DNA from: Micromonospora globbae
GTDB lineage: Bacteria > Actinomycetota > Actinomycetes > Mycobacteriales > Micromonosporaceae
Direction of reading: 5' to 3'
NCBI RefSeq assembly: GCF_003610785.1
Contig: NZ_RAQQ01000001.1
Span: 124,001-188,000, forward strand
Length of the DNA stretch: 64,000 bases
Shown here: piece after piece, positions 57,020-64,000 of the stretch
Position numbering within the stretch: the first letter of the stretch is position 1
How the letters are laid out: each line of letters starts with the position of its first letter
The notes under the pieces: generated by a model
Told to the model about the DNA's origin: nothing
The model's input: the letters and a program-made list of their open reading frames with translations, nothing else
Databases searched by the model: none
Translations under genes and position numbers: made by a program

Positions 57020-57148
57020 GGTCTCTCTCCGCTCTGCCGCCGGCGGCACCCGGTCCAACAGTGCGAAAATATCCCAGACCGCATCAGGACGGCCGGAGAG
57101 CCGCCAATCACGCGCCGCTCCGGCCGTCCGGGGCGCCCGGCGGGCGCC

Positions 57149-57589
57149 TCAGCCGGCGTCGACCTCGGCGAGGATCCCGGTGCCCTGACCGAGTTCGATC
57201 AGGTAGCCGTCGGGGTCCCGGAGGTAGCAGCGGATCTCCACACCGTGGTCCTTCGGTTCGGTGAGGAACTCCCCGCCCCGGGAGCGCCACAGCTCGTAGA
57301 CCGCGCGGACGTCGGTGACCCGGACGTTCATGGCGCCGCTCAGCACGTCCGGGTCCGGCGGGGCCTGCGCCCGTACGCTCGGCTTGTCGTCGGTCGGGCC
57401 GCCCTCGTCGTTGATGACGATGTAGCTGTTGTGGAAGCGCAGGATGGCCGGTCGCCGCTCCCGCACCACCGTCGCGCCCAGGACCCGCTCGTAGAACTCT
57501 CGCGAACGGTCCACGTCCCGCACGATCAGCAGGTGCGTGAGCACCATGCCGTGCTCGGGCCGGAAGTAGTCCGGCGCCTCCGTCGCCAT
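57149..57589 (-). CDS. VOC-family (glyoxalase/bleomycin-resistance-fold) protein
   Basis: A 146-residue single vicinal-oxygen-chelate protein. MVLTHLLIVRDVDRSREFYERVLGATVVRERRPAILRFHNSYIVIND gives the first beta-alpha-beta-beta-beta unit, and VRVTDVRAVYELWRSRGGEFLTEPKDHGVEIRCYLRDPDGYLIELGQGTG the second. The His near the start and the Glu in YLIELGQ are the usual metal-ligand positions. The role could be isomerase, dioxygenase, glutathione/mycothiol-adduct or antibiotic binding; the sequence does not decide. ATG at 57587-57589 after GGGAGGC. It lies downstream of the methyltransferase in the same orientation, 61 bases away. Confidence 0.87.
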   Translation of the reverse strand: MATEAPDYFRPEHGMVLTHLLIVRDVDRSREFYERVLGATVVRERRPAILRFHNSYIVINDEGGPTDDKPSVRAQAPPDPDVLSGAMNVRVTDVRAVYELWRSRGGEFLTEPKDHGVEIRCYLRDPDGYLIELGQGTGILAEVDAG

Positions 57590-57650
57590 CCGCGCCTCCC
57601 CGGGGTCGTCCCTGGAGCGGGCGGGTACCCGCCGGCGGCGCCGGCACACC

Positions 57651-58478
57651 TCACGGCTTGCGGGCGAGACCCGCCCAGTAGTAGGCGGCGTGCGGGTCCT
57701 CCGGCTCGCTCTCCGGCCGCCACGCCATGACCGGCACGACACCCGGGTCGACCAGTTCCCACCCGTCGAAGAACCGCTCCACCTCGGCGCGGGTCCGCGG
57801 CACCAGCGTCATGTGTCCCTGGGTGGCCGCGGCCACCGCCGCGTCCATCTCGGCGGGGTTGAAGTCCCCCGTCGGGTGGGTGATCGCCAGGTAGCTGCCG
57901 GAGGGCAGGGCCTCCATGAGCGTACGCAGCCTGCCCGCCGGGTCGTCGCTGTCGCGCAGCAGCATGAGCACCGCGATGAGGGTGAGCGCCACGGGCCGGT
58001 CGAGGTCGAGCGTCCCGGTGAGGCGTGGATCGGCGAGGATCTTCTCCGGCTCGCGCAGGTCGGCGTGGATGTACTCGCTGCGGCCCTGCTCGGTGCTGAT
58101 CATCAGCGCCCGGGCGTGCGCCAGGACGATCGGGTCGTTGTCGACGTAGACCACGCGGGTCTCCGGCGCCACCGCCTGCGCGACCTCGTGCAGGTTGGGG
58201 CGGGTGGGGATCCCGGTGCCGATGTCGAGGAACTGGCGCACGCCCGCCTCCCCCACCAGGTAGCGGGCCACCCGGTGGACGAACGAGCGGTTCTCCTTCG
58301 CCATCGTGCGCAGCGTCGGGATCGCCTGGATGAGGGCCGCGCCCATGGCCCGGTCGGCCGCGAAGTTGTCCTTCCCGCCGAGCCACCAGTCGTACACCCG
58401 GGCGGAGTGCGGGATGGACGCGTCCACTCCCGACGGCGGGATCTCCTCGCCCACGGTCTCGGTGCCGGTGTGCGACAC
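57651..58478 (-). CDS. SAM-dependent methyltransferase of the DUF574 (S-adenosyl methyltransferase) family
   Basis: A 275-residue methyltransferase-fold protein. PHSARVYDWWLGGKDNFAADRAMG is the actinobacteria-specific opening of the family. FLDIGTGIPTRPNLHEVAQ holds the glycine-rich SAM loop, VVYVDNDPIVLAHARALM the acidic strand end, and YIHADLREPEKIL, VALTLIAVLMLL and YLAITHPTGDF the later core. The family is hugely expanded in actinobacteria, often beside regulatory or DUF397/XRE pairs; substrates are largely unknown. GTG start at 58476-58478 after GGGGAGA. No such regulator pair is adjacent here. Confidence 0.9.
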   Translation of the reverse strand: MSHTGTETVGEEIPPSGVDASIPHSARVYDWWLGGKDNFAADRAMGAALIQAIPTLRTMAKENRSFVHRVARYLVGEAGVRQFLDIGTGIPTRPNLHEVAQAVAPETRVVYVDNDPIVLAHARALMISTEQGRSEYIHADLREPEKILADPRLTGTLDLDRPVALTLIAVLMLLRDSDDPAGRLRTLMEALPSGSYLAITHPTGDFNPAEMDAAVAAATQGHMTLVPRTRAEVERFFDGWELVDPGVVPVMAWRPESEPEDPHAAYYWAGLARKP

Positions 58479-58571
58479 GATCGTCTCCCCTCGATCGGCC
58501 GGTGTCGTCGTGCGCAGCCTAGAGGATCCGCCGCGAACCAGCGCTCCCACGACGGGCGGGCGGTCCTGTCG

Positions 58572-59834
58572 TCAGTGCGCCACCACGGCGACCGCCGACG
58601 GCGCGATCTCGCCGAGCCGCGCCGGCCGCACGACGGCGACCAGGACGCCGAGTGCCGCGAGCATGCCGCCGGCCACCACCGCCGCCATCGCGACGCCCCC
58701 GTTGCCCAGCGCGCCGACCAGGGGCGCGGCCAGCGCCCCCACGCCGAACTGCACGGCGCCGAGCAACGCCGAGGCGGTGCCGGCCGCCTCGCCGTGCCGG
58801 GTCAGGGCGAGGGCGGGCGCGTTCGGCAGGGCGAGTCCCGCCGCGCCGAGGACGACCCACAACGACGCCAGGACGGACGCCAGACCGCCGAAACCGGTGG
58901 CGGCGACGGCGACCAGCACGAGACCCGCCGCCGTGCCCACGACCAGCGCGGCGACGAGGATCCGCTGCGGGGTGTACCGGCGCAGCAGCCGGACGTTCAG
59001 CTGGGTCGCCGCGATGAGGCCGACCGCGCCGGCGCCGAAGGCCAGCCCGAACTGCTGCTCGTCGAGGCCGTACCGCTCCTGGAACACGAACGACGACCCG
59101 GCGACGTACGCGAACAGCGCCGCCATGGCCAGGCCCGTGACCAGGACGAGCCCCACGAAGGTGCGGTCGCGCAGCAGGGTGGCGTACACGCGGGCGGTCG
59201 CCCCGACGCCACCGCGTCGCCGGCTCGCGGGCGGCAGGGTCTCCGGCAGCCCGAACGCCGCCACGGCGACCAGCACGACGCCGAACACCGCGAGGGCCAC
59301 GAACACCCCCCGCCAGTCCGACCAGCGCAGCAGCCCGCTGCCGAGGGTCGGGGCGAGGATGGGCGCCACGCCCATGACCAGCATGAGACGGGAGAACAGC
59401 CGGGCGAAGGCCGCGCCGTCGAACAGGTCCCGCACGACGGCCGTCGCCACCACCGAGGCGGCCGCCACACCGAGTCCCTGCAGCAGCCGCAGCACGCCGA
59501 CCGTGGTGATCGTCGGCGCGACGACGCACAGCACGGACGCCACGATGTGCAGCGCGACGCCGGCCAGCAGCGGAGCCCGCCGTCCCACGGCGTCGGACAG
59601 CGGGCCGATCAGCAGTTGGCCGACGGCGAGGCCCGCGAGGGTGCCGGTCAGTGTCAGTTGGACGGCCGCCGACGTGGTGTGCAGGTCCCGGGCGATGTCC
59701 GGGAGCGCGGGCAGGTACATGTCGATGGTGAGCGGCCCGATCGCGATCAGCGAGCCGAGGACGAGGCGCAGGCGTTGCCCGGGGCTCATGAGGTCACCGG
59801 GCGTCGGGGGCGCGGCTTCCACGGCGGCGGTCAC
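58572..59834 (-). CDS. Bcr/CflA-family multidrug MFS transporter
   Basis: A 420-residue drug exporter with twelve membrane helices. LGSLIAIGPLTIDMYLPALPDIARDLHTTSAAVQLTLTGTLAGLAVGQLLIGPLSDAVGRRAPLLAG contains the Bcr/CflA-typical TIDMYLPALP segment and the MFS motif-A loop GPLSDAVGRR. ALFAYVAGSSFVFQERYGLDEQQFGL lies in the second half. GTG start at 59832-59834. Likely substrates are bicyclomycin, chloramphenicol-like drugs or metabolites expelled by proton exchange. It faces away from the extended -10 promoter and small leader ORF at 59966-60034. Confidence 0.92.
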   Translation of the reverse strand: MTAAVEAAPPTPGDLMSPGQRLRLVLGSLIAIGPLTIDMYLPALPDIARDLHTTSAAVQLTLTGTLAGLAVGQLLIGPLSDAVGRRAPLLAGVALHIVASVLCVVAPTITTVGVLRLLQGLGVAAASVVATAVVRDLFDGAAFARLFSRLMLVMGVAPILAPTLGSGLLRWSDWRGVFVALAVFGVVLVAVAAFGLPETLPPASRRRGGVGATARVYATLLRDRTFVGLVLVTGLAMAALFAYVAGSSFVFQERYGLDEQQFGLAFGAGAVGLIAATQLNVRLLRRYTPQRILVAALVVGTAAGLVLVAVAATGFGGLASVLASLWVVLGAAGLALPNAPALALTRHGEAAGTASALLGAVQFGVGALAAPLVGALGNGGVAMAAVVAGGMLAALGVLVAVVRPARLGEIAPSAVAVVAH

Positions 59835-59962
59835 GGCCGCTCCCCCGGCTCGGGGCGTACGGCGGCGGGTGTCGATGCGGTGATCACACCTGGCAGCAAC
59901 CGCTCGCGGCGCGGCTCATTCCCGTGCGGGGCGAAGGTAATCCAGCTCACGCTCCGACGCGG

Positions 59963-59971
59963 TGGTATGAT
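59963..59971 (+). promoter_or_regulatory. extended -10 promoter (TGGTATGAT)
   Basis: TGG followed by TATGAT at 59966-59971, an extended -10 element. Transcription would begin at or within a base or two of the ATG at 59978, so the message would be leaderless for the small ORF at 59978-60034 and would carry the S1-domain gene downstream. Confidence 0.6.
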
Positions 59972-59977
59972 CCGCCC

Positions 59978-60034
59978 ATGACTGCCGGGTCGGCCTCGCG
60001 CCGTACACAGAACGGACACCCGGCCGCCGGTTGA
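59978..60034 (+). CDS. putative 18-residue leaderless upstream ORF
   Basis: ATG placed 6 bases after TATGAT, then MTAGSASRRTQNGHPAAG and TGA. It is not homologous to anything I recognise. It could be a leader ORF for the S1-domain gene at 60111. Expression is unproven; the case rests on the promoter-start spacing. Confidence 0.35.
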   Translation: MTAGSASRRTQNGHPAAG

Positions 60035-60060
60035 GCACCTCGCGGGCCCGAGGCCCGCCC

Positions 60061-60094
60061 CGTCACGAGACGTGCTGTCCCGCCGCTCGTGACG
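60061..60094 (+). promoter_or_regulatory. perfect stem-loop in the 5' leader of the S1-domain gene
   Basis: CGTCACGAG (60061-60069) pairs exactly with CTCGTGAC plus G (60086-60094) over nine bases. The stem ends directly before GAAGGAGGTGA, the Shine-Dalgarno of the next gene, so folding may gate ribosome access or stabilise the message. Confidence 0.6.
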
Positions 60095-60110
60095 GAAGGA
60101 GGTGAGAGAG

Positions 60111-60320
60111 ATGGGTTGGCAGGAGTTCGCCGCCCGGCACCGGGTCGGTGACGTCGTGGACGGCGTCGTGACCCAGCGGCTGCCGTTCGGCTCGTTCGTC
60201 GAGGCCGAAGGCTGCACCGGTCTGGCGCCGCAGCGGTCCTGGCCGGTCGGCACGCGGGTCCGGGCCCGGATCGTCGAGATCGACTCCGTGAAGCAGCGGT
60301 TCAGCCTGGCCGCTGCGTGA
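60111..60320 (+). CDS. small S1-like RNA-binding-domain protein
   Basis: A 69-residue protein made of essentially one OB-fold: VGDVVDGVVTQRLPFGSFVEAEGCTGLAPQRSW and GTRVRARIVEIDSVKQRFSLAA are the strands of an S1 RNA-binding domain, including the GxVxxxxxFGxFV pattern and the terminal IDxxxxRxSL. The ATG at 60111 follows AGGAGGTGA, a near-perfect anti-Shine-Dalgarno match. A leader of about 130 bases with a small ORF and a stem-loop precedes it. Stand-alone single-S1 proteins can be RNA chaperones or translation modulators; the precise role is unknown. Confidence 0.85.
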   Translation: MGWQEFAARHRVGDVVDGVVTQRLPFGSFVEAEGCTGLAPQRSWPVGTRVRARIVEIDSVKQRFSLAAA

Positions 60321-60394
60321 GTGGACGCTGGTCCGGGGAGGGCGCCGCCGTCCCCGGGCCAGCCCCGGCGCACGCGCGCTGGCAGGATGGCCGC

Positions 60395-61834
60395 ATGGAC
60401 CTGGAATCCGGAGCGGGGCTGCTGCACCGCCTCACCTCGTACGTCCCCGGTCGCGAGTGGGACGTGCCCGCCGACGACCCGCGGGTGCGTCACGACCTGG
60501 TCCCGAACGACCCCGCCACGCTGCCCCCACCGGTGAAGAGCTACCCGGACGGGCTGCCCGTGGTCGACCTCCCCCGCGACCTGCCGGATCCGGGGGTGTC
60601 CGCCACGGCCGTCCTCGCCGGCACGGCGTCCCCCGCGCAGCCCCTCGACGCGGCCCAGCTCGGCCGGGTGCTCTTCCTCGGCGCCGGCGTCGTGCGCACC
60701 GCCGTCCGGGACGGTCGCACGTTCCTCTTCCGCGCCTCCGGATCGGCGGGCGGCCGCTTCCCGCTGGAGGTGTACGCGAGCACGCGCGGGGTGGCCGGCG
60801 TCCCGGACGGGGTGCACTGGTACGACCCGGTGCGGCACGCCCTGGTCCGGGTCGCCCCCGCCGCCACCGGAACGGTCACCACGATCGTCGTGACCGGTGT
60901 GCCGTGGCGGACCGGGTGGCGCTACGCGGAGCGGGGATGGCGGCACCTCTACTGGGACGCGGGGACGTTGCTCTCCCAGCTCTCCGCGGCCGCGGCGAGC
61001 GCCGGCCTCGCGCCGCGGCTGCGCTCGCTCTTCCCGGACGCCACGGTGCGCCGGCTCGTGGGTGCGGACGGGGTGCACGAGTACCCGCTGGCCCTGCTCT
61101 CGTTCGGTGACGGCGAGCCGGCGATCGGGCCGGCCGGCCCGGCGGTGCCCGGCGAGCTGCCCCCGGTCGAGCTGCCGCTCTGCACCGCCGCGCAACGCGC
61201 CGGTGAGCGCGACGTCCTCGGCGGACCCTGGCCGGAGGCGCCCGCCCTGACCGACGTGCCGCCGTCGGCGTCCCTGGACGAGGTCGTCCGCCGCCGCGGC
61301 TCGCAGCGCCTCATGGACCGGTCCCGGACGGTGTCGCGGACCGTGCTGGAGTGGCCGCTGGCCGCCGCCCTGCGCGGGGTGCGCGTGCCGCACTGGGTCG
61401 CCGTCCACGGCGTCGACGGCGTGGCGCCGGGCATCTACCGGTGGCCCGACCTGTCCCGGCCCCGCCGGGGCGGGGACCTGCGGGACGATCTGCTGCGCGT
61501 CTGTCTCCACCAGGGGCTGGCCGCCGACGCGGCGTACGTCGTCGTGGCGGCCACGCCGCTGTCCGGAATGGACGACCGCGGCTACCGGGACGCCCAACTC
61601 GCCGCCGGGCTCGTGGAGGGCCGGCTCCACCTCGCGGCGTACGCGCTGGGGGCCAGCGCCTCCGGGATGACGTTCGTCGACGCGGAGGTGCCGGCGCTGC
61701 TGGCGGAGCCGGACGATCTCGCGGCGCTGCTGTTCACCTGCGTGGGCGTGCCGGCGTACCGGTCGCGGGCCGGCGGTGGGCCCGGCGCTCCGGTGACCTT
61801 CCGGCCGGTCACCCCCCGCCTCGTCGAGCCCTGA
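60395..61834 (+). CDS. SagB-type dehydrogenase (double nitroreductase-like)
   Basis: A 479-residue protein with two related nitroreductase-like halves. The first has VKSYPDGLPVVDLPRDLPDPGVS, LGRVLFLGAGVVRTAV, FLFRASGSAGGRFPLEVYAST, VHWYDPVRHALVRV and ERGWRHLYWDAGTLLSQLSAAAASAGLAPRL. The second has VVRRRGSQRLMDRS, PGIYRWPDLS, RDAQLAAGLVEGRLHLAAYALGASASGMTFVDAEVPALL and FTCVGVPAY. In thiazole-forming clusters SagB oxidises azolines with FMN, but here no cyclodehydratase or precursor peptide is seen. ATG at 60395 after AGGATGG. It may act on another substrate or be an orphan. Confidence 0.85.
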   Translation: MDLESGAGLLHRLTSYVPGREWDVPADDPRVRHDLVPNDPATLPPPVKSYPDGLPVVDLPRDLPDPGVSATAVLAGTASPAQPLDAAQLGRVLFLGAGVVRTAVRDGRTFLFRASGSAGGRFPLEVYASTRGVAGVPDGVHWYDPVRHALVRVAPAATGTVTTIVVTGVPWRTGWRYAERGWRHLYWDAGTLLSQLSAAAASAGLAPRLRSLFPDATVRRLVGADGVHEYPLALLSFGDGEPAIGPAGPAVPGELPPVELPLCTAAQRAGERDVLGGPWPEAPALTDVPPSASLDEVVRRRGSQRLMDRSRTVSRTVLEWPLAAALRGVRVPHWVAVHGVDGVAPGIYRWPDLSRPRRGGDLRDDLLRVCLHQGLAADAAYVVVAATPLSGMDDRGYRDAQLAAGLVEGRLHLAAYALGASASGMTFVDAEVPALLAEPDDLAALLFTCVGVPAYRSRAGGGPGAPVTFRPVTPRLVEP

Positions 61835-61855
61835 CCGGGCCGGTCCCGACGCCGC

Positions 61856-63352
61856 TCAGTCCGACGGTTTCGGGGTGCCGCACAGCTTGGTGCCCGGTGG
61901 GGTGATCTCCTCCTTGCTCCAGATCTCGAACGGGGGCGGGCCGATCTTGTTCTCGCGGGCGATGGGTTTGACCTTGATCAGGCTCAGGAACTCGTTGATG
62001 AGGTCGACCACCGGTTGCAGGATGCTGTAGCCCACGCCGTACCGCCCCCAGACCCCGAGCCCGACGCCGCGGCACTCCACGAAGTGCGACCCGAGGGTGC
62101 CGACCGCCCCCAGGGCCGACCCCAGGGTGGTGCCGTACGCGGTGCTGAGCTCGAAGAAGACGCCGGCCTTGAACACGAAGGCGTTGAACCCGACGGTGAA
62201 CTTCACGCGGTGCTCGATGAGCAGGCCCATGACGCCGACGGGGACGCCGGTGAGCGAGTCGATGAGGCTGCTCTTGCGCTTCACGTTCTCGGTGACGCGG
62301 GGACCCCATCTGCCGTTGGCGTAGCCGTACCCGAGCGATCCCGCGAGGGAGAACTCCCCCGAGCCCTTGATGGTGCCGGCCTTGGCGCCGAACGCCGTCT
62401 TGACCTTCAGCGTCTGGCCGATCGTGAGCGTGAGCGGCACACCGAGGACCGTGCCGATCGGGAAGCCGGCCTCGACCGGGATCGGAAGGTCGGCCTTGAT
62501 GTTCTGCCCGCCCTGGATCCCCGCCTCGAACGACACCCGGATGCCGAACCCACCGGTGACCTCCAGTTCCGCCCGGGTCACCTTGCCGCCGCGGATGCTC
62601 AGGTGGAAGTCCGCGTCCGGCGCCTTGAAGGTGAGCGTCGCCCGCCCGCTCAACTTCAGCCCGCCGCGGTCGTAGTGGAAGCTGACGTCGGCCCCGTCGC
62701 TGAAGCTCACGCCGTGGGAGAAGTTGGCGGCGACGGCGCGGGCCTCCCGGTCGCGGGTCGGCGGGGGCTGCGCGGGCCGCGCGGGCGCCGGGACCGCGGG
62801 GGCCGCGCGCAGCGGGACGCTCCTGCCGAACCGGCCCGGTGACGGCGTCGCCGTCGGGGCCTTGTCGGTGTCGGCCCAGAACGGCTTCCCGGCCTGGTAG
62901 AGGACGGGGTTCTCGAGCCGCAGCCCCTCCTTGACGAACGTGCCGTCCCGGATCACCTCGGTGAGCGTCACCGGCCCGAGCGTCACGAGCAGGTCGCCGC
63001 CGTCCCGCTGCACGTGCAGCACCCGGCCGACGCCGCGGCCGGTCACGAACATGACCTTGCCGACGGTCACCTCGTCGGCGCGGTCGGCCCTGCCGTCGAT
63101 GCGCCAGGTGAGCCCGTCCGCGGTGACCGACCGGATCGACCGGCCGCCGCCGCCCACGATCACCACGTCGGGCTGCAGCGTGACGTCGGGGTGCGGGGCC
63201 GGCGCCAGCCCGTACCGCAGGGCCGTCTCGCTCCACGGATCCTCGTCGCCGGGGCCGGCGGGCGGGCCCGCGTCGCACGCCCCCGTCGCGAGCAGCAGCA
63301 CCACGGTGACGACGACCGATCCAAGCTTGCGCAGGGCGGCTCCTCGGGTCAT
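61856..63352 (-). CDS. secreted lipoprotein of unknown function, beta-rich
   Basis: A 498-residue exported protein. The signal MTRGAALRKLGSVVVTVV runs to a TGAC lipobox (Cys about 26). Residues about 50-170 (VTLQPDVVIVGGGGRSIRSVTADGLTWRIDG, VMFVTGRGVGRVLHVQRDGGDLLVTLGPVTLTEVI) form a beta-rich domain. A Pro/Ala linker follows, and then a long region of short amphipathic strands with glycine turns (GVSFSDGADVSFHYDRGGLKLSGRATLTFKA, GYGYANGRWGPRVTENVKRKSSLIDSL). Two Cys near the end could be disulfide-linked. I do not recognise the family. The overall look is of a cell-surface beta-sandwich or barrel-like structural protein. It is convergent with the SagB-type gene and downstream of a truncated ABC exporter. 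Confidence 0.7.
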   Translation of the reverse strand: MTRGAALRKLGSVVVTVVLLLATGACDAGPPAGPGDEDPWSETALRYGLAPAPHPDVTLQPDVVIVGGGGRSIRSVTADGLTWRIDGRADRADEVTVGKVMFVTGRGVGRVLHVQRDGGDLLVTLGPVTLTEVIRDGTFVKEGLRLENPVLYQAGKPFWADTDKAPTATPSPGRFGRSVPLRAAPAVPAPARPAQPPPTRDREARAVAANFSHGVSFSDGADVSFHYDRGGLKLSGRATLTFKAPDADFHLSIRGGKVTRAELEVTGGFGIRVSFEAGIQGGQNIKADLPIPVEAGFPIGTVLGVPLTLTIGQTLKVKTAFGAKAGTIKGSGEFSLAGSLGYGYANGRWGPRVTENVKRKSSLIDSLTGVPVGVMGLLIEHRVKFTVGFNAFVFKAGVFFELSTAYGTTLGSALGAVGTLGSHFVECRGVGLGVWGRYGVGYSILQPVVDLINEFLSLIKVKPIARENKIGPPPFEIWSKEEITPPGTKLCGTPKPSD

Positions 63353-63537
63353 GGGCCGACGCTACGGCGACGCCGCCGCCGGGGAATCGGGTGTTTCCCT
63401 ACGTTCCGGCGACGGCCGGCGCTCCGATGTGGCCCCCGCCCGCACCGCCGGCGCGGGGCACGCCGGCGACGGCGAGTACGACGGACCGGGGCGCGCCGGG
63501 TGCGACCGCACGACGACGCGGCCCCGGCCGGGCGGGG

Positions 63538-64000
63538 CTAGGGCGCCGCGGCGGTCGCCACGTCCTGCTCGGCGGCGATGCGCAACGCCTGGACCAGCCT
63601 GCGGTAGAGGTCGTCGCCGGCGAGCAGTTCGGCGTGCGTGCCCTGCGCCCGGATGCGGCCCTCCTCGAGGACGACGATCCGGTCCGCGTCGAGCACCGTG
63701 GACAGCCGGTGGGCGATGGTGACCACGGCACCGGCCGCGGCGCGCTGGCGGATGCACTCGTGCAGGGCCGCCTCGGTGAGACCGTCGAGCTGGGCGGTCG
63801 CCTCGTCCAGCAGCAGGACGTCCGGGGTGCGCAGCATCGCCCGGGCCAGCGCGATGCGCTGTCGCTGCCCGCCGGAGACCTCGGTGGACGCCAGCGGCGT
63901 GTCGAGGCCGTCGGGCAGCGAGTCGACCTTGTCGTCGAGGCGGACGGCGCGCAGCACCTCCCGGATCTCCGCGTCGGTGGCGTCGGGGTGGGCGAAGCGC
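63538..64000 (-). CDS. ABC exporter ATP-binding domain (partial, C-terminal part)
   Basis: The gene runs off the right edge; only the last 153 codons are visible. They include VDSLPDGLDTPLASTEVSGGQRQRIALARAMLRTPDVLLLDEATAQLDGLTEAAL (D-Glu loop, LSGGQ-like signature as VSGGQ, Walker B and D-loop) and VVTIAHRLSTVLDADRIVVLEEGRIRAQGTHAELLAG (H-loop His), the pattern of MsbA/LmrA-type exporters in which the permease is fused upstream. Q-loop and Walker A lie outside the window. It could export a drug, lipid or peptide. It lies upstream of the unknown lipoprotein in the same orientation, with a 185-base gap in which no gene is seen. Confidence 0.9.
   Translation of the reverse strand, partial: RFAHPDATDAEIREVLRAVRLDDKVDSLPDGLDTPLASTEVSGGQRQRIALARAMLRTPDVLLLDEATAQLDGLTEAALHECIRQRAAAGAVVTIAHRLSTVLDADRIVVLEEGRIRAQGTHAELLAGDDLYRRLVQALRIAAEQDVATAAAP

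Noticed and set aside
60395..63352. Thiazole/oxazole-modified peptide biosynthetic cluster around the SagB-type gene.
   Set aside because: No YcaO/cyclodehydratase, precursor peptide or protease is seen nearby; only the oxidoreductase is present.

Overview
The window is very GC-rich, densely coded DNA with strong third-position GC bias, frequent GTG starts, 4-bp ATGA/GTGA gene overlaps and short intergenic gaps. Together with mycothiol-type enzymes, a SAM-IV riboswitch, LAL/LacI/TetR regulators, LtrA pairs and twin-arginine glycosidases, this points to a filamentous actinobacterium, most likely Micromonosporaceae (Micromonospora-like); this placement is inference. There are no rRNA, tRNA, CRISPR, phage or IS genes, so it looks like ordinary chromosome rich in catabolic and transport islands. 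No gene-free stretch exceeds about 280 bases.

Region 1 (1-9.2 kb): a partial PadR gene, a Nei2-type DNA glycosylase and a small acidic protein, then an acyl-CoA module. Acyl-CoA ligase, MaoC hydratase and two acyl-CoA dehydrogenases run leftward; a TetR regulator, an aldehyde dehydrogenase and a zinc alcohol dehydrogenase run rightward. Near-identical palindromes lie at both outward promoters, so the TetR probably controls both arms. Region 2 (9.3-19.3 kb): a degenerate inositol-monophosphatase-like protein, a large LAL regulator, a second TetR, an SDR remnant and a complete branched-chain-type (Liv) ABC operon.

Region 3 (19.3-36 kb): a cutinase/PET-hydrolase-like secreted esterase, DUF2071, two convergent LtrA proteins, two secreted glycosidases (GH71/99-like with discoidin domains and a GH87-like beta-helix protein, possibly an alpha-1,3-glucan pair), a Na+/H+ antiporter, a debranching-type glucosidase, a LacI/MFS divergent pair, a SnoaL-like protein and ChaB. 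Region 4 (36.1-39 kb): a SAM-IV riboswitch, a Cys-containing leader peptide, an attenuator-like region and then a polar amino-acid ABC transporter, probably for cystine or methionine.

Region 5 (39-53 kb): a sugar-catabolic operon (Gfo/Idh/MocA, DUF993, sugar-phosphate isomerase) with its LacI, a secreted sugar dehydrogenase with a LamG-like partner, and a second Liv ABC operon with its own LacI. AAGCGCTT palindromes occur at all three promoters, suggesting a local carbohydrate regulon. Region 6 (53-64 kb): a mycothiol-isomerase-like protein, a DivIVA-like coiled coil, DUF2267, a PAP2 phosphatase, a VOC protein, a DUF574-type methyltransferase, an MFS exporter, an S1-domain protein with a structured leader, a SagB-type oxidoreductase, an unknown lipoprotein and a truncated ABC exporter.

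The most unusual feature is an 80-bp tandem repeat found inside both Liv operons (two copies at 18.2-18.4 kb, four at 48.3-48.6 kb). Each copy is a complete 27-codon ORF that carries its own Shine-Dalgarno sequence and overlaps the next ORF by ATGA. The copies form an unbroken chain of stop-start couplings linking one transporter gene to the next.
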